From: Paramoeba atlantica
Taxonomy: Eukaryota; Discosea
Assembly (NCBI GenBank): GCA_977017575.1
Contig: CDRNVI010000021.1
Location: 310,001 to 374,000, forward strand
Length of the DNA: 64,000 nucleotides
Direction: 5' to 3'
Below the pieces are notes generated by a model. That model made no database searches. It was not told the DNA's origin and saw only the letters and a list, made by a program, of their open reading frames with translations. Positions 38,529 to 47,728 of the stretch are shown here, piece after piece (position 1 is the first letter of the stretch; each line of letters starts with the position of its first letter). The translations under genes and the position numbers were made by a program.

Positions 38529-39089
38529 ATGTCGGCGGATTTGGTTAGAAAGAGTCTGACATTCTTAGGACTATGTGGGAAGCCCACCCTAGCTGAAATA
38601 CGAGTGCAGTACCTTCGACTGGCTAAAAAATTTCACCCAGATGTTAATGGGGGCAGCAGCGAGAAAATGAAGCAAATCAATGCGGCCTACGAAGCGATTC
38701 AAGCTAATGCTAGCCTACTGGTCACGCAGGAAGGTCAATCCAAACCTGCAGGCAAAGATATCCCAGAGCGGCCAAAAAAACCACGTTCCCCTTCTGGACT
38801 TTATGTAGATCTTACGGTAGCTGAAGAGGACAAGGAGCAAGCCTTTAGTCACCCATATTCATACTGTCCGCAGTTTACGTTGCATGATGATATCAATCTC
38901 TATCGATCCATCCAAATGGGAAATACAGCAAGGCAGGTCGCGAGGTCGTTCGGGATATCTGAAGACGAGGTACGAAATCGAGTGGAATCGCCTCAATTTA
39001 AGCGACGCGTTCTCCTCGCAAAAGCGAAAACGAAGCCCAGACCGCTCGGTAGAAAACGAAACGAATTCTTTGGGTTTCCTCTTGAATGA
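38529..39089 (+). CDS. DnaJ (J-domain) co-chaperone
   Basis: About 186 residues from MSADLVRKS (an upstream Met at 38490 is possible). The J domain occupies ~residues 5-60: LTFLGLCGKPTLAEIRVQYL, the diagnostic HPD in KKFHPDVNGGS (~residues 33-36), and MKQINAAYEAIQAN. The C-terminus has no zinc-finger or client-binding domain but carries DINLYRSIQMGNTARQVARS and a basic tail. HPD stimulates Hsp70 ATPase; the partner is unknown. Mitochondrial GrpE is encoded at 47.7 kb. Confidence 0.88.
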   Translation: MSADLVRKSLTFLGLCGKPTLAEIRVQYLRLAKKFHPDVNGGSSEKMKQINAAYEAIQANASLLVTQEGQSKPAGKDIPERPKKPRSPSGLYVDLTVAEEDKEQAFSHPYSYCPQFTLHDDINLYRSIQMGNTARQVARSFGISEDEVRNRVESPQFKRRVLLAKAKTKPRPLGRKRNEFFGFPLE

Positions 39090-39237
39090 ATAGCAAAATT
39101 TTCTCAATTATTGTTTGGCAACAATTGTATCGACACCCATGTTGAGAATTATGCTCTCCAGGAACTTCTACGGTAATAATCCTTGTGAGTAAACGTTGTT
39201 TGTATGTGTATCTCATGTTTGTGCACATTGTTTGTGA

Positions 39238-41232
39238 ATGTATTATCCGGAACGTCACTCACATCTAGCGATCTTTTCCAAGTTTACAATGAAAAGTATA
39301 TGCAATATAGTCGGCGTAGCAAGTCCGCATATCGCACGCGCTTCTACAAAGGCAAACGCAGAGTTGACATCTAAAGAGATTACTTACAATCCTGAAAATT
39401 TGTACCTTGAAAATCCTCTTTTGCTTCCCCGATTACCCATACCGAACGTGACCCACACACTCCAGAGGTACGCCGACACACTTTCCCCACTGAAGTCTGA
39501 CGTAGAGGTTCGAGCGCACATGGAAAAGCTGCGTTGCTTCCAGGACGGTTCCGCACAGAAATTGAACCGCATGTTACGACAACAGGATAACAAATTCGCC
39601 CAGTCGGGAAAGTACCCGTTCAACTACGTAGAGCGCATGTGGGACGACGGCTACTTGGCGTTTCGTGGCCCCAGCCCGATCAACATTTCCCCGGCCGTCA
39701 CGTTGCGTTCGATTCCTCGAATCGAGAGCAGTCAGTGTGGGGTGGCGGCCGAGTACGTCCACGCCTGTCTCCGGTGGTACGCCAAGTTTGTCGCAGGCGA
39801 GTTGGATATTGTCCCCTCAAAAGAAGGAGGAGTGGTGCTGGATTTATCTCAAATGTCTTCTCAGTTTGGGTGTTGTCGTGTCCCAGAAGCGGGTATGGAC
39901 CAAAGGAAAGCGACGCTGCGACCGCGTCATATTGTTGTGCTCCATCGCGGACATGTGTTCGAGGTATCAATTGGCGAGGAGAATGGGAGTTTCTACAGTC
40001 CCCGGGCTCTAGAACGTAGTTTCACTCAAATTCTGGCGAAAACTACGGAAGAAAATTCTTGCCCCGTTGGGGTTTTATCGACCGGGGGCAGGACAGACTA
40101 TGCTGGTTATATTAAGGAAGTGTGCAATGCCTCTCCAAAGAATGGCGAGCTTCTTGAACGTGTCCAAACGGCTTTTATGACTGTTTGCTTGGATGTATGC
40201 ACGGCCGCGGATCACGAGGCCAAACTTCAAGCTGTACTACACGGTATTGGGAGTGACCGCAACAATCGGTGGTTCGACAAACATCAGCTAATAGTTAGCA
40301 AAGATGGATGTGTGGGTTTTAATTTGGAATATGCTTTTAGCGATGGTATTACATGGGCACGTTGGATGGGTGAGGTGTGGCACCATCTAAATGGCACCAC
40401 CCATCTTACCCCCTACACGCCTCTTCCAGCACTCGATATTAGCAAGGTCGATCATGCACCCTACCACTCTCTGAATTTTCAAGTTCCAACCGCGATGCAA
40501 GGCGTATTTAACTCGGCAAAGCAATCTTGGAAAAGTGCTGCAAAGAATCTTTATCAAGGTATAGTGGTTGCAGATTTCGGACGCTCTCGCTTGAAAAAGT
40601 ACAAATTATCCCCTGATGCGTTCATTCAAATGGCTTTTCATCTCGCGTTTTATCGTCTTAGTGGACGCATGGCCCCTACTCAGGAGTATGTGAGCACGGC
40701 GTCTTTTTTTCATGGTAGAACTGAGACGCTAAGGAGTGCCACGAACGAAATGGCCCAATTTGTACGCTGCAAAGGGTTAGAAGAGCCGACTGAGACATCA
40801 TCTCAGCTTTTAGAGGTTGCCAACAAGTGTGCATACGAAGCTGCGGGAAGACACTCTTCTCTTGTGAAACTGGCGTCACAAGGACAGGGTGTGGATCGAC
40901 ATCTTCAGGTACTCAAAGCCCTGGCTGCATCTGAGGGACAAGTATTTGCAGATGCCAATGATTTCTTTAACGATCCACTATACGGATATTCGGGGAGCTG
41001 GCAGATGTCTACCGCGAACGCTGGGCTCTCCCCCTTTGCAGAGTCTTACTGTTTTGGCCCCGTCCTGGAAAACGGATACGGACTAGGATACGTAATACAT
41101 GAGGACCGGGTTGCATGCTCTGTTTCGTCATTTTTAAGTGGACGAAAGTCATCAGGAACGCGTATGCGTGATGCGCTTCAGCAAGCTATGAGAGATATAT
41201 CTGTAGTCCTGGGTAGTCAAAAATTGGTCTAA
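39238..41232 (+). CDS. Choline/carnitine acyltransferase-family protein with altered active site
   Basis: A 664-residue protein, probably mitochondrial (basic N-terminus; Met at 39289 is an alternative start). It follows the carnitine acyltransferase order: LPRLPIPNVTHTLQRYADTL, CFQDGSAQKLNRML, GPSPINISPA, NNRWFDKHQLIVSKDG, NLEYAFSDG, STASFFHGRTETLRSATNE, GQGVDRHLQVLKAL and MSTANAGLSPFAESYCFGPV with GLGYVIHED. The catalytic base is normally His in (F/T/Y)EH(S/A)xxDG; here the motif reads LEYAFSDG with Tyr365. Whether it still transfers acyl groups is open. Confidence 0.88.
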   Translation: MYYPERHSHLAIFSKFTMKSICNIVGVASPHIARASTKANAELTSKEITYNPENLYLENPLLLPRLPIPNVTHTLQRYADTLSPLKSDVEVRAHMEKLRCFQDGSAQKLNRMLRQQDNKFAQSGKYPFNYVERMWDDGYLAFRGPSPINISPAVTLRSIPRIESSQCGVAAEYVHACLRWYAKFVAGELDIVPSKEGGVVLDLSQMSSQFGCCRVPEAGMDQRKATLRPRHIVVLHRGHVFEVSIGEENGSFYSPRALERSFTQILAKTTEENSCPVGVLSTGGRTDYAGYIKEVCNASPKNGELLERVQTAFMTVCLDVCTAADHEAKLQAVLHGIGSDRNNRWFDKHQLIVSKDGCVGFNLEYAFSDGITWARWMGEVWHHLNGTTHLTPYTPLPALDISKVDHAPYHSLNFQVPTAMQGVFNSAKQSWKSAAKNLYQGIVVADFGRSRLKKYKLSPDAFIQMAFHLAFYRLSGRMAPTQEYVSTASFFHGRTETLRSATNEMAQFVRCKGLEEPTETSSQLLEVANKCAYEAAGRHSSLVKLASQGQGVDRHLQVLKALAASEGQVFADANDFFNDPLYGYSGSWQMSTANAGLSPFAESYCFGPVLENGYGLGYVIHEDRVACSVSSFLSGRKSSGTRMRDALQQAMRDISVVLGSQKLV

Positions 41233-41417
41233 TCTAAATCTAGAAACAACAGGAATGCGAAAATCTTGTAAGAACATTTCTTATATTCAAAGCATGGAAT
41301 CCTTGTTCGTAGGAATCCTTGTTTGTTGTGTTGCCAGCAATAAAAGTGACGCTTAGCTCTTTTTTGGCCTTTTTATACCCATTCCGAAATAATGGAGTAG
41401 CGTTCCAAAATTAAAAT

Positions 41418-43568
41418 GTGGGATTAGTCATTTCTGATTTAATGACAGGCATCTTTTTCAAGGGAAAACCTTGTTTTGGCAAGTGTATTCATCAGACTTG
41501 CTTAAAAAGAACGTTTGGCGTATTTCATCCATTGTTTTCCGTAGCGCGCTTTACGGTTGCAATGTCTTCACAGGCTTTGGAAACATTGAAGCAGTCGTCC
41601 CCAACAAGTGCTCCACTAAAACATTTCGAAGACCTTGAAAAACTTAGGAGAAACATATTAGAAACTGTATCAGCCGGACAAGTAAGCCAAAATAATCGTT
41701 CGTATAGAGTTGGTGGTCGCGTATTAAGTAGAAGGCATATGGGAAAATTGTTATTTCTTACAATTGGACATGATAGTGGGAAAGTTCAGCTTGTTCTTGG
41801 AAAGCCTTCGAATGCCGAAGAAAATAGGTTGCTACAGGGGTCAATGCGAGAAATGGTAGATGCTTTTGTGTTTGCAAAAGATAATGTGCGTTTGCGAGAC
41901 ATAATTGAAGCCGAGGGCCACATAGGACGCACGGAAAAAGGAGAGCCAACTCTTTTTACAGTTTCAATCCGAATATTAGCTCCTTACCAGTGCGTTGATC
42001 TGATGCCACGTACGCAAGCATCTTTGACTCAGGAGCTCCGCTATCGATATCGATTTCTCGATTTGGTGGCAAATGAGAAAAGTATGGACAAGTTTCGAAC
42101 GAGATACTCATTATTGCGTTTTCTACGCTCGCATCTTGAGGCTCACGGCTTCGTAGAGGTAGAGACGCCCGTGTCTCACCCTACATCAGTCACAGATTCA
42201 GCTCTAAGTGTTTATAGTTCTGCACCACGGAGAGATAAGACTTTCGATACATATTTAAAACAGTTAATAGTCGCGGGTATGCCCAAAGTATTCGAAATTG
42301 TTCGCGTTTTTAAAAACAGTAACGCTGATTCTGAGAATACGCTCTCCTGTAAGTCGACTACCTGTGAATTATGTTTGGCGTATGGAAGTTGCTACGGCGA
42401 TCTTATTGGCTTCACCGAGTCCATGATTCTATATTTAGCGAGTTCTTCCACGGGAGAAAATACACTTACTTTAGACGCAACAGCAGATATGGTTCATAAA
42501 TCAAGACCAATATCCCCATACTCAGGCAAGGATTCTGAGGTTGAAGAGCCTAACGAATCGACATATGAACCTCCAAACCATAATAAAGGATGTAAAAGCC
42601 TACTGTATTCTACTGTGGAGCGTATCGATTCAAACACATCGAACCAAAACTCCAATCAGAAAATAATTGACTTTGCAGCTCCCTATGCTCGTTGTACTGT
42701 GCGATCCGCCTTGGAAAAGCATTTCGGAATTCAGTTTCCCAGCTACAATGCACTAGAAACTCCTGAGGGCATACTTTTCATGCAAGAAATACTGAGAAAT
42801 GAGATACCTAACACCACGGAGGAATTGACGACACCTAGACTTCTAGTAGAAAAAATGTTGCACACATTTATTGTACCGAATCTAATACATCCGACATTTC
42901 TGACAGAATACCCTATTTGGATGTTTCCATTTGCTCAGAAGACTTCGAAGAGTTCCTGGAGCGAAGCAACCCAGTCCCACGAAACTCTTGAATACTTTAC
43001 ATTGTTTATCAATGGGGTAGAAATCTGTAGTGCGAATGCCGAAATTTCTGATTTAAAAGATCTAGAAGACAGAAATTCTTTATATGCAGCGCAAAATGAG
43101 GGAAAGGATTCGTTGATATTCGCGCTTGACCCAAAATATAAGACTCTCCTGCGCTGTGGAATGCCTCCGACAGTGAGCTGGAGACTTGACATTGATCGTC
43201 TAGTTATGTTATTAACTAAGAGCAGTGATATCCGAGATGTCATACTTTTCCCCCCGTCTCGTCAAGACTACGTCAATCGCAGAGTGTCGAAAACCCGGAA
43301 CGACTACTGTGCAACTAAAGAAAATATTCGAAAATCGTTGGCAACGAAGTACGTGAGGTGGAAGAAAGCATTGGATACTATTTTGACACGCGGAGCAGCA
43401 ATTTTTCTTAAGAAAATATTACTTTGTCGAAAGAAAAGAGAGAAAAAGATAAAAACCAGAAAATTATCGCAGGCCCTTACCACAGGACATTCCAAAAACG
43501 TCAGTAATCAATCGGCGAACACCCATTTATCTAAAACCCACTGCGGCAGCAAGAGACACACGAAATAG
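41418..43568 (+). CDS. Lysyl-tRNA synthetase-like class II protein, degenerate catalytic motifs
   Basis: A 716-residue protein, possibly mitochondrial (41418 start gives an acid-poor N-terminus; the Met at 41562 is an alternative). It has an OB-fold anticodon-binding part (RVGGRVLSRRHMGKLLFLTI), class II motif 1 (GFVEVETPVSHP), and a motif 3 remnant with IDRLVMLLTKSSDIRDVILF, clearly of the LysRS family. Motif 2 is eroded: family GRxFRNEGID-THNPEF appears as VRVFKNSNADSENTLSCKS (Lys299 for the Arg), and motif 3 lacks its glycines (SWRLDIDR). A ~90-residue Lys-rich tail follows. Either a highly divergent organellar enzyme or a repurposed paralogue. Confidence 0.8.
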   Translation: MGLVISDLMTGIFFKGKPCFGKCIHQTCLKRTFGVFHPLFSVARFTVAMSSQALETLKQSSPTSAPLKHFEDLEKLRRNILETVSAGQVSQNNRSYRVGGRVLSRRHMGKLLFLTIGHDSGKVQLVLGKPSNAEENRLLQGSMREMVDAFVFAKDNVRLRDIIEAEGHIGRTEKGEPTLFTVSIRILAPYQCVDLMPRTQASLTQELRYRYRFLDLVANEKSMDKFRTRYSLLRFLRSHLEAHGFVEVETPVSHPTSVTDSALSVYSSAPRRDKTFDTYLKQLIVAGMPKVFEIVRVFKNSNADSENTLSCKSTTCELCLAYGSCYGDLIGFTESMILYLASSSTGENTLTLDATADMVHKSRPISPYSGKDSEVEEPNESTYEPPNHNKGCKSLLYSTVERIDSNTSNQNSNQKIIDFAAPYARCTVRSALEKHFGIQFPSYNALETPEGILFMQEILRNEIPNTTEELTTPRLLVEKMLHTFIVPNLIHPTFLTEYPIWMFPFAQKTSKSSWSEATQSHETLEYFTLFINGVEICSANAEISDLKDLEDRNSLYAAQNEGKDSLIFALDPKYKTLLRCGMPPTVSWRLDIDRLVMLLTKSSDIRDVILFPPSRQDYVNRRVSKTRNDYCATKENIRKSLATKYVRWKKALDTILTRGAAIFLKKILLCRKKREKKIKTRKLSQALTTGHSKNVSNQSANTHLSKTHCGSKRHTK

Positions 43569-43621
43569 GTGGGATTTAGAAAAACTCTAAAGGATTTAGA
43601 AAATCCTCTCACTTGTCCTAA

Positions 43622-43669
43622 CACGTGACATATCCACTTTTGAGAAATTGAGGGCGGATATGTCACGTG
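43622..43669. repeat. Perfect 14-bp inverted repeat
   Basis: CACGTGACATATCC (43622-43635) and GGATATGTCACGTG (43656-43669) are exact complements around a 20-nt loop, ~50 bp after the LysRS-like stop codon. It may be a 3'-UTR hairpin or another island palindrome. Confidence 0.8.
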
Positions 43670-43915
43670 GTAGTCCCCTGCCCTTGGCCATTCTTGAAGA
43701 TTCGCGAGATAACACATGCGAAGAAAATACGATAGTCAGAGGAAAAGGATAAACCTTACTTTGGTATACTTCAAGGAGTGTAGCCAAGAAAACTGACTGT
43801 TTCCTTATAGTTCGATTGTGTCACCTTCAGGTTTTGCGCCCCTATCGGGGCCGACGTTAAACCGTTTTCAGACCACCGGGGCCCCCTTTTATATTTTTTT
43901 CTTTTATTATACTGT

Positions 43916-43975
43916 CACCCCCCCTTTATACTGCGGGGGGGTGAACCCCCCCTTTATACTTCCGTTTTCATTCAG
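43916..43975. repeat. C-tract repeat (CCCCCCCTTTATAC type), left copies
   Basis: CACCCCCCCTTTATACTG is followed by GCGGGGGGGTG, forming a palindrome, then AACCCCCCCTTTATACTTCC. The same CCCCCCCTTTATACTTCCG returns at 45491 in the same orientation, beyond the Tc1/mariner relic. Confidence 0.75.
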
Positions 43976-44283
43976 AAGAAAAAATGAGTGTCTAGATGAG
44001 TTTCCGCTAGTATTCATTTGAAGGTACACACTTCGTTTTTATGCATCAGTAAATTGTGTTTTTCGCCTAAAAAATCTTACCTCGAAATTTCAAAAAAACT
44101 GTTCACATGTTTTTCTTTACTTGCATACGATCACACTTTTGTTACAAAGCCGACTGAGTCGGAAGCTCTATGGCAACATATACCTATATCTTTCTGCTAA
44201 AAGAAAGAATTGCTAGTTTTATCTATCTCTATATGAACAGGGATCTCTCAAGAAAAGATATTTTATCGAGGGTTTCAATCTCA

Positions 44284-45329
44284 TATACACCCATGGACAG
44301 AAGTGTGCCCCAGGCCTGGCAAATGTCAATTTTTTTTATCCATTTTTGCTCATTTCTGCAGCTTTCGAGAGATCTAGTTCCCCTAGCGAAGAGCTTTGCC
44401 GCCTATTTTTCATAGGGACCCACTGGTGCTCTGGTGGTGACCCCAAAGTAGACCAAAAACAAAAAATGGTACATTAGACATCTAGAAAAAACATCACCCT
44501 TTCAATGATAAAATGAGAAAAAAGGAAATAGTATCAATATCCGCAATGCTCCCCATTGGTCTGAATAACTATTTGCAGACGTTTGGGAACAGACTTGATG
44601 GAATTCAACACTTTCTGTTTATGTGGGGCGCGTTTTAGAGCATTAAACGCCTTTTCTGTGGCCTTTGTCAGGGTTACATAGTTATGTGGCTTAAATTTTT
44701 TTTGTACCATTTTGTTCATCAAGCTCCAAACGTTCTCAATAGGATTGAGATCTGGAGAGTTGGGGGGCCAATTCATAAGAGGAATGGTACAGTTTATAAG
44801 CTCATGCTTTACCAAATTATGGGTTGTGGCGCTATCCATTTGAACCCATACAATTTCCTTATTTTCCTTCAAATACTCTAAGAATCCTTGTCGTGTTTTG
44901 AAGGCCCTTAGAATAGTTTCGCCCTTTACTTTGTGGGCGTCTGCATGGCTCACACCCCCAATTGGCTTGAAGATATGCAAGAAGAAGCCGTGGGTTGTGT
45001 AGATTTATGCTGTTTGACTATCTCTGTTCGCTCCGAAACAAACAAAGCGATGTTTCATTTGTGACTTATACGAGGCGGGGTCCTCGTGAAGAAAAAACAG
45101 GGAGAAAAAAGGATGATATACTAGAAAATTTGACACTGTTCCAAAACAAATGGGCAAAAAAACATGTCTTTTGGGCACAGGGGGCACAGGGGATTCCCTA
45201 TCAAGCAAAGGCGGCAAAGTTCTTCGCTAGGGGAACTAGATCTCTCGAATGCTGCAAAAATGAGCAAAAACGGATACAAAAATTGACATTTGCCAGGCCG
45301 GGGACACATTTCTGTCCATGGGTGTATAT
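44284..45329 (-). mobile_element. Tc1/mariner-type DNA transposon relic with ~135-bp TIRs
   Basis: Terminal inverted repeats lie at 44284-44419 and 45192-45329. They are complementary over ~135 bp with scattered mismatches and small indels; each outer end reads TATACACCCATGGACAGAA inward. Between them on the minus strand is a C-terminal transposase piece. The total length of ~1.05 kb is short for an autonomous element, so part of the interior has been lost. No clear TA duplication can be assigned because the outermost bases have diverged. Confidence 0.85.
44534..45004 (-). pseudogene. Truncated Tc1/mariner transposase (DDE, C-terminal part)
   Basis: The frame is open on the minus strand from 45004 to 44534 and has no ATG near its beginning. 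It contains the second catalytic Asp in VWVQMDSATTHN and the family block MNWPPNSPDLNPIENVWSLM with the third acidic residue. The N-terminal DNA-binding domain and first catalytic Asp are not encoded upstream within the element. It therefore cannot encode a functional transposase. Confidence 0.85.
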
Positions 45330-45488
45330 AGATAGTTTCAATCTCATACATGTATATATACACGCTATTCCTCAGCATATAGGGGTACAAACCGGCCTTA
45401 GAACACCAAAAAACAAACCGCTGTTTCGCGGTGTTTCACAAATCTAACACGCAGCCCCTTAATTGTTTCGCGGATTTTTCAAAAAATC

Positions 45489-45536
45489 AGACCCCCCCTT
45501 TATACTTCCGAAAGTCAGGTTCCCCCCTTTATACCT
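45489..45536. repeat. C-tract repeat (CCCCCCCTTTATAC type), right copies
   Basis: ACCCCCCCTTTATACTTCCG and, 15 bp on, TTCCCCCCTTTATACC. They match the copies at 43.9 kb and frame the Tc1/mariner relic as direct repeats. Confidence 0.75.
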
Positions 45537-45710
45537 TATACTAAACAACTATTCAGGATTTCTGTTGAACACTTTCCATTTTGTATCATTATACGAAGCA
45601 ATTATTTTATACGATATTTTATACGAAGCAACATGGAATGAACGTTAAAGAATTTGTTGAATAACTATGAAATTCCGTGTGCATCAAGCGTATGATTAAG
45701 ACCCAAGCTT

Positions 45711-47486
45711 TTGATTAGCATCCATAGCGCAGTAAGACGAAGGGTCCTGGACATGGTGGCATCCAAGGTAGCAAAGCCAAAACCTAAGCATTGTCAGGCT
45801 GGTCAAAAGACCCTATCCAAGGAATCCTTAAAAACGATCTCTCCTCTATCCGGGATTCCGCCTTCACTTTCTTTCGCAGAGTATGCAGCCTCCGTTCTGG
45901 AACCTTCCACTTCCAATTCTTACCGTTTTCTGGTTTCTTTGTGCGCCAGCTTATATTTATTTCGCTCTTCGCCCGTTCGACTCCGTCGTGTGCTCTCAAA
46001 GTATGCTCTCAGATTTCTACAAGAAACAGAATGTACACATCACAGACTATGTAAGTTGGTATCAATTAAGCATGCTAGCTCGAATAGTTCAAGGAAAACC
46101 TCCTTGTTTGTGCGAGATCACATTCTATCTGTGCTTCAAGCCTGTATCGATCAATATTTTTCACAAAACTGGAAACATGTACAAGACCTTGAAGAAGCCA
46201 ACTGCAGAATGAAGCGACTTCTACAAAAGAGACACAAGCCCTCATTCTGTAATACTGACAACTCGAACAGAAATATCAACGACTGTTCTTTGTTCTCACT
46301 ACTTGCATACTCGAAATCGGATGCGGTGCAAAAGCATTCTCAGTGTAAATATCCCATGTTTTTGTATTTTTATTCATTGCTTTCTCCTTGGAGTGTACAT
46401 CTTCTTGAATCTGATATTCGGCAACTCGCAGAAGTACATGGCAAGAACGTCGTTGCAATTGATGGCGCCCGATCACCTTTACTCCTGCTCAGGTTTGGCA
46501 TCACAACCGTCCCAACGCTACTTTTTATTGAAAATTTCGAAGTAGTCCACGTTTTTCCTTCCAAGCATTGGAACGTAATGGAAATAACAAAATGGGCGAC
46601 AAGCCCCAAAAATGTTCGTCATTTTTCTGACTGCGTTGCACAGAATAAATTTTGGAAATTTCCGACCGTGCCCGTTCATCTAAAGTACGCCTCGATTCGA
46701 GAGATTTGTTCCCCTCTTGACAATCTACAAAAGCACATACTATCTGCGGCAAGCAGAGATGATCCTCCGCTTGCAATATTTTTAGGGGGTGGTATCGCTA
46801 GCGGTAAGAGCACGGCGGTATCTGCCTTGCTGCGCTGTCCAGCGTGGCTTAACTCCTGCAGACAAGCTGTGGTCATAGAGGCAGACGCTCTCAAATCGTC
46901 CTGTGGATCCTACGATGAGGTATCACGACACGAAGCAAGCGTTACACGGGCCGCACATCTTTTTGCTAACGCTGTTGCGAAACGTCAAAGTTTTATTTTT
47001 GATGGCACTATGCAATGGAAACCGTTTGTAGAAGATTGTGTGCGCATCGTTCGTGACGATCATTCTTCCTACGTGATGCAAGCCGATCTGGAAAGCGATC
47101 ACTACTTTGTTAAGACGGGCGATACAAAAGTTAAGTCAGAGCCGTATAAATTAATTTTGTTCGCTGTTACGGTAGATCCAATTCAAGCTGTCCAGAGATC
47201 TATTTTACGAAACCTTACCAAAGGGCGGGGAGTGCCTATACCAGCTCTATTGCTTTCTCATAAGAGATTTTCTCAAAATTTCTTATCTTACGTTCCCTTG
47301 TTTGATGAAGTCACCTTATTTGATAATAACATGAAACGGTGTTACGACGAAAATAATGAATACAACGCCATATATAGCAAGTGTGTACAAGACTATCAAC
47401 CGACAATTATAAACGAGGTGTCATTTCAGAATTTTTTAAAGCACAGTTCCCTAAATGAGGAAGCCGAAGATGCAGCAAGTCTTTAA
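45711..47486 (+). CDS. Fusion of thioredoxin-like domain and zeta-type P-loop kinase
   Basis: A 591-residue protein. Residues ~215-300 form a thioredoxin-like fold (PMFLYFYSLLSPWSVHLLES, later FGITTVPTLLFIENFEVVHV with the cis-Pro), but the redox CxxC position reads SPWS, so it is not a disulphide oxidoreductase. Residues ~350-560 are a P-loop kinase of the zeta family: Walker A GGGIASGKST (~358-367), VIEADALK, RAAHLFANAVAKRQSFIFDG and ILFAVTVDPIQAVQRSILRN. Eukaryotic proteins of this type phosphorylate small molecules or are uncharacterised. The gene is intact. The first ~200 residues are helical and unrecognised. Confidence 0.75.
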   Translation: MISIHSAVRRRVLDMVASKVAKPKPKHCQAGQKTLSKESLKTISPLSGIPPSLSFAEYAASVLEPSTSNSYRFLVSLCASLYLFRSSPVRLRRVLSKYALRFLQETECTHHRLCKLVSIKHASSNSSRKTSLFVRDHILSVLQACIDQYFSQNWKHVQDLEEANCRMKRLLQKRHKPSFCNTDNSNRNINDCSLFSLLAYSKSDAVQKHSQCKYPMFLYFYSLLSPWSVHLLESDIRQLAEVHGKNVVAIDGARSPLLLLRFGITTVPTLLFIENFEVVHVFPSKHWNVMEITKWATSPKNVRHFSDCVAQNKFWKFPTVPVHLKYASIREICSPLDNLQKHILSAASRDDPPLAIFLGGGIASGKSTAVSALLRCPAWLNSCRQAVVIEADALKSSCGSYDEVSRHEASVTRAAHLFANAVAKRQSFIFDGTMQWKPFVEDCVRIVRDDHSSYVMQADLESDHYFVKTGDTKVKSEPYKLILFAVTVDPIQAVQRSILRNLTKGRGVPIPALLLSHKRFSQNFLSYVPLFDEVTLFDNNMKRCYDENNEYNAIYSKCVQDYQPTIINEVSFQNFLKHSSLNEEAEDAASL

Positions 47487-47728
47487 AGTAAAAAAAATTC
47501 GTTAGAAAAACAATGGAGAACTGTAACACTATTTCCTCTAAAATTCCGTCATTCTCCGTGTTCGCCAATTGTTTCGGAAATAACACTTCAGGATGTTTTT
47601 TGATCCACGAAATTGTTGTAATTCTACTAGAGCAACTCGTCCCTTCATTTACCTTTGGTATATTTGGTAACTTTAAGCAATCTACTAATTTTTTAATACA
47701 TACAACACGTAGTAACAAGAATATCTGA

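Noticed and set aside
45590-45635. Repeated TTATACGAAGCAA, reminiscent of a loxP arm
   Set aside because: Only direct repeats with partial identity and no recombinase nearby; best treated as chance.
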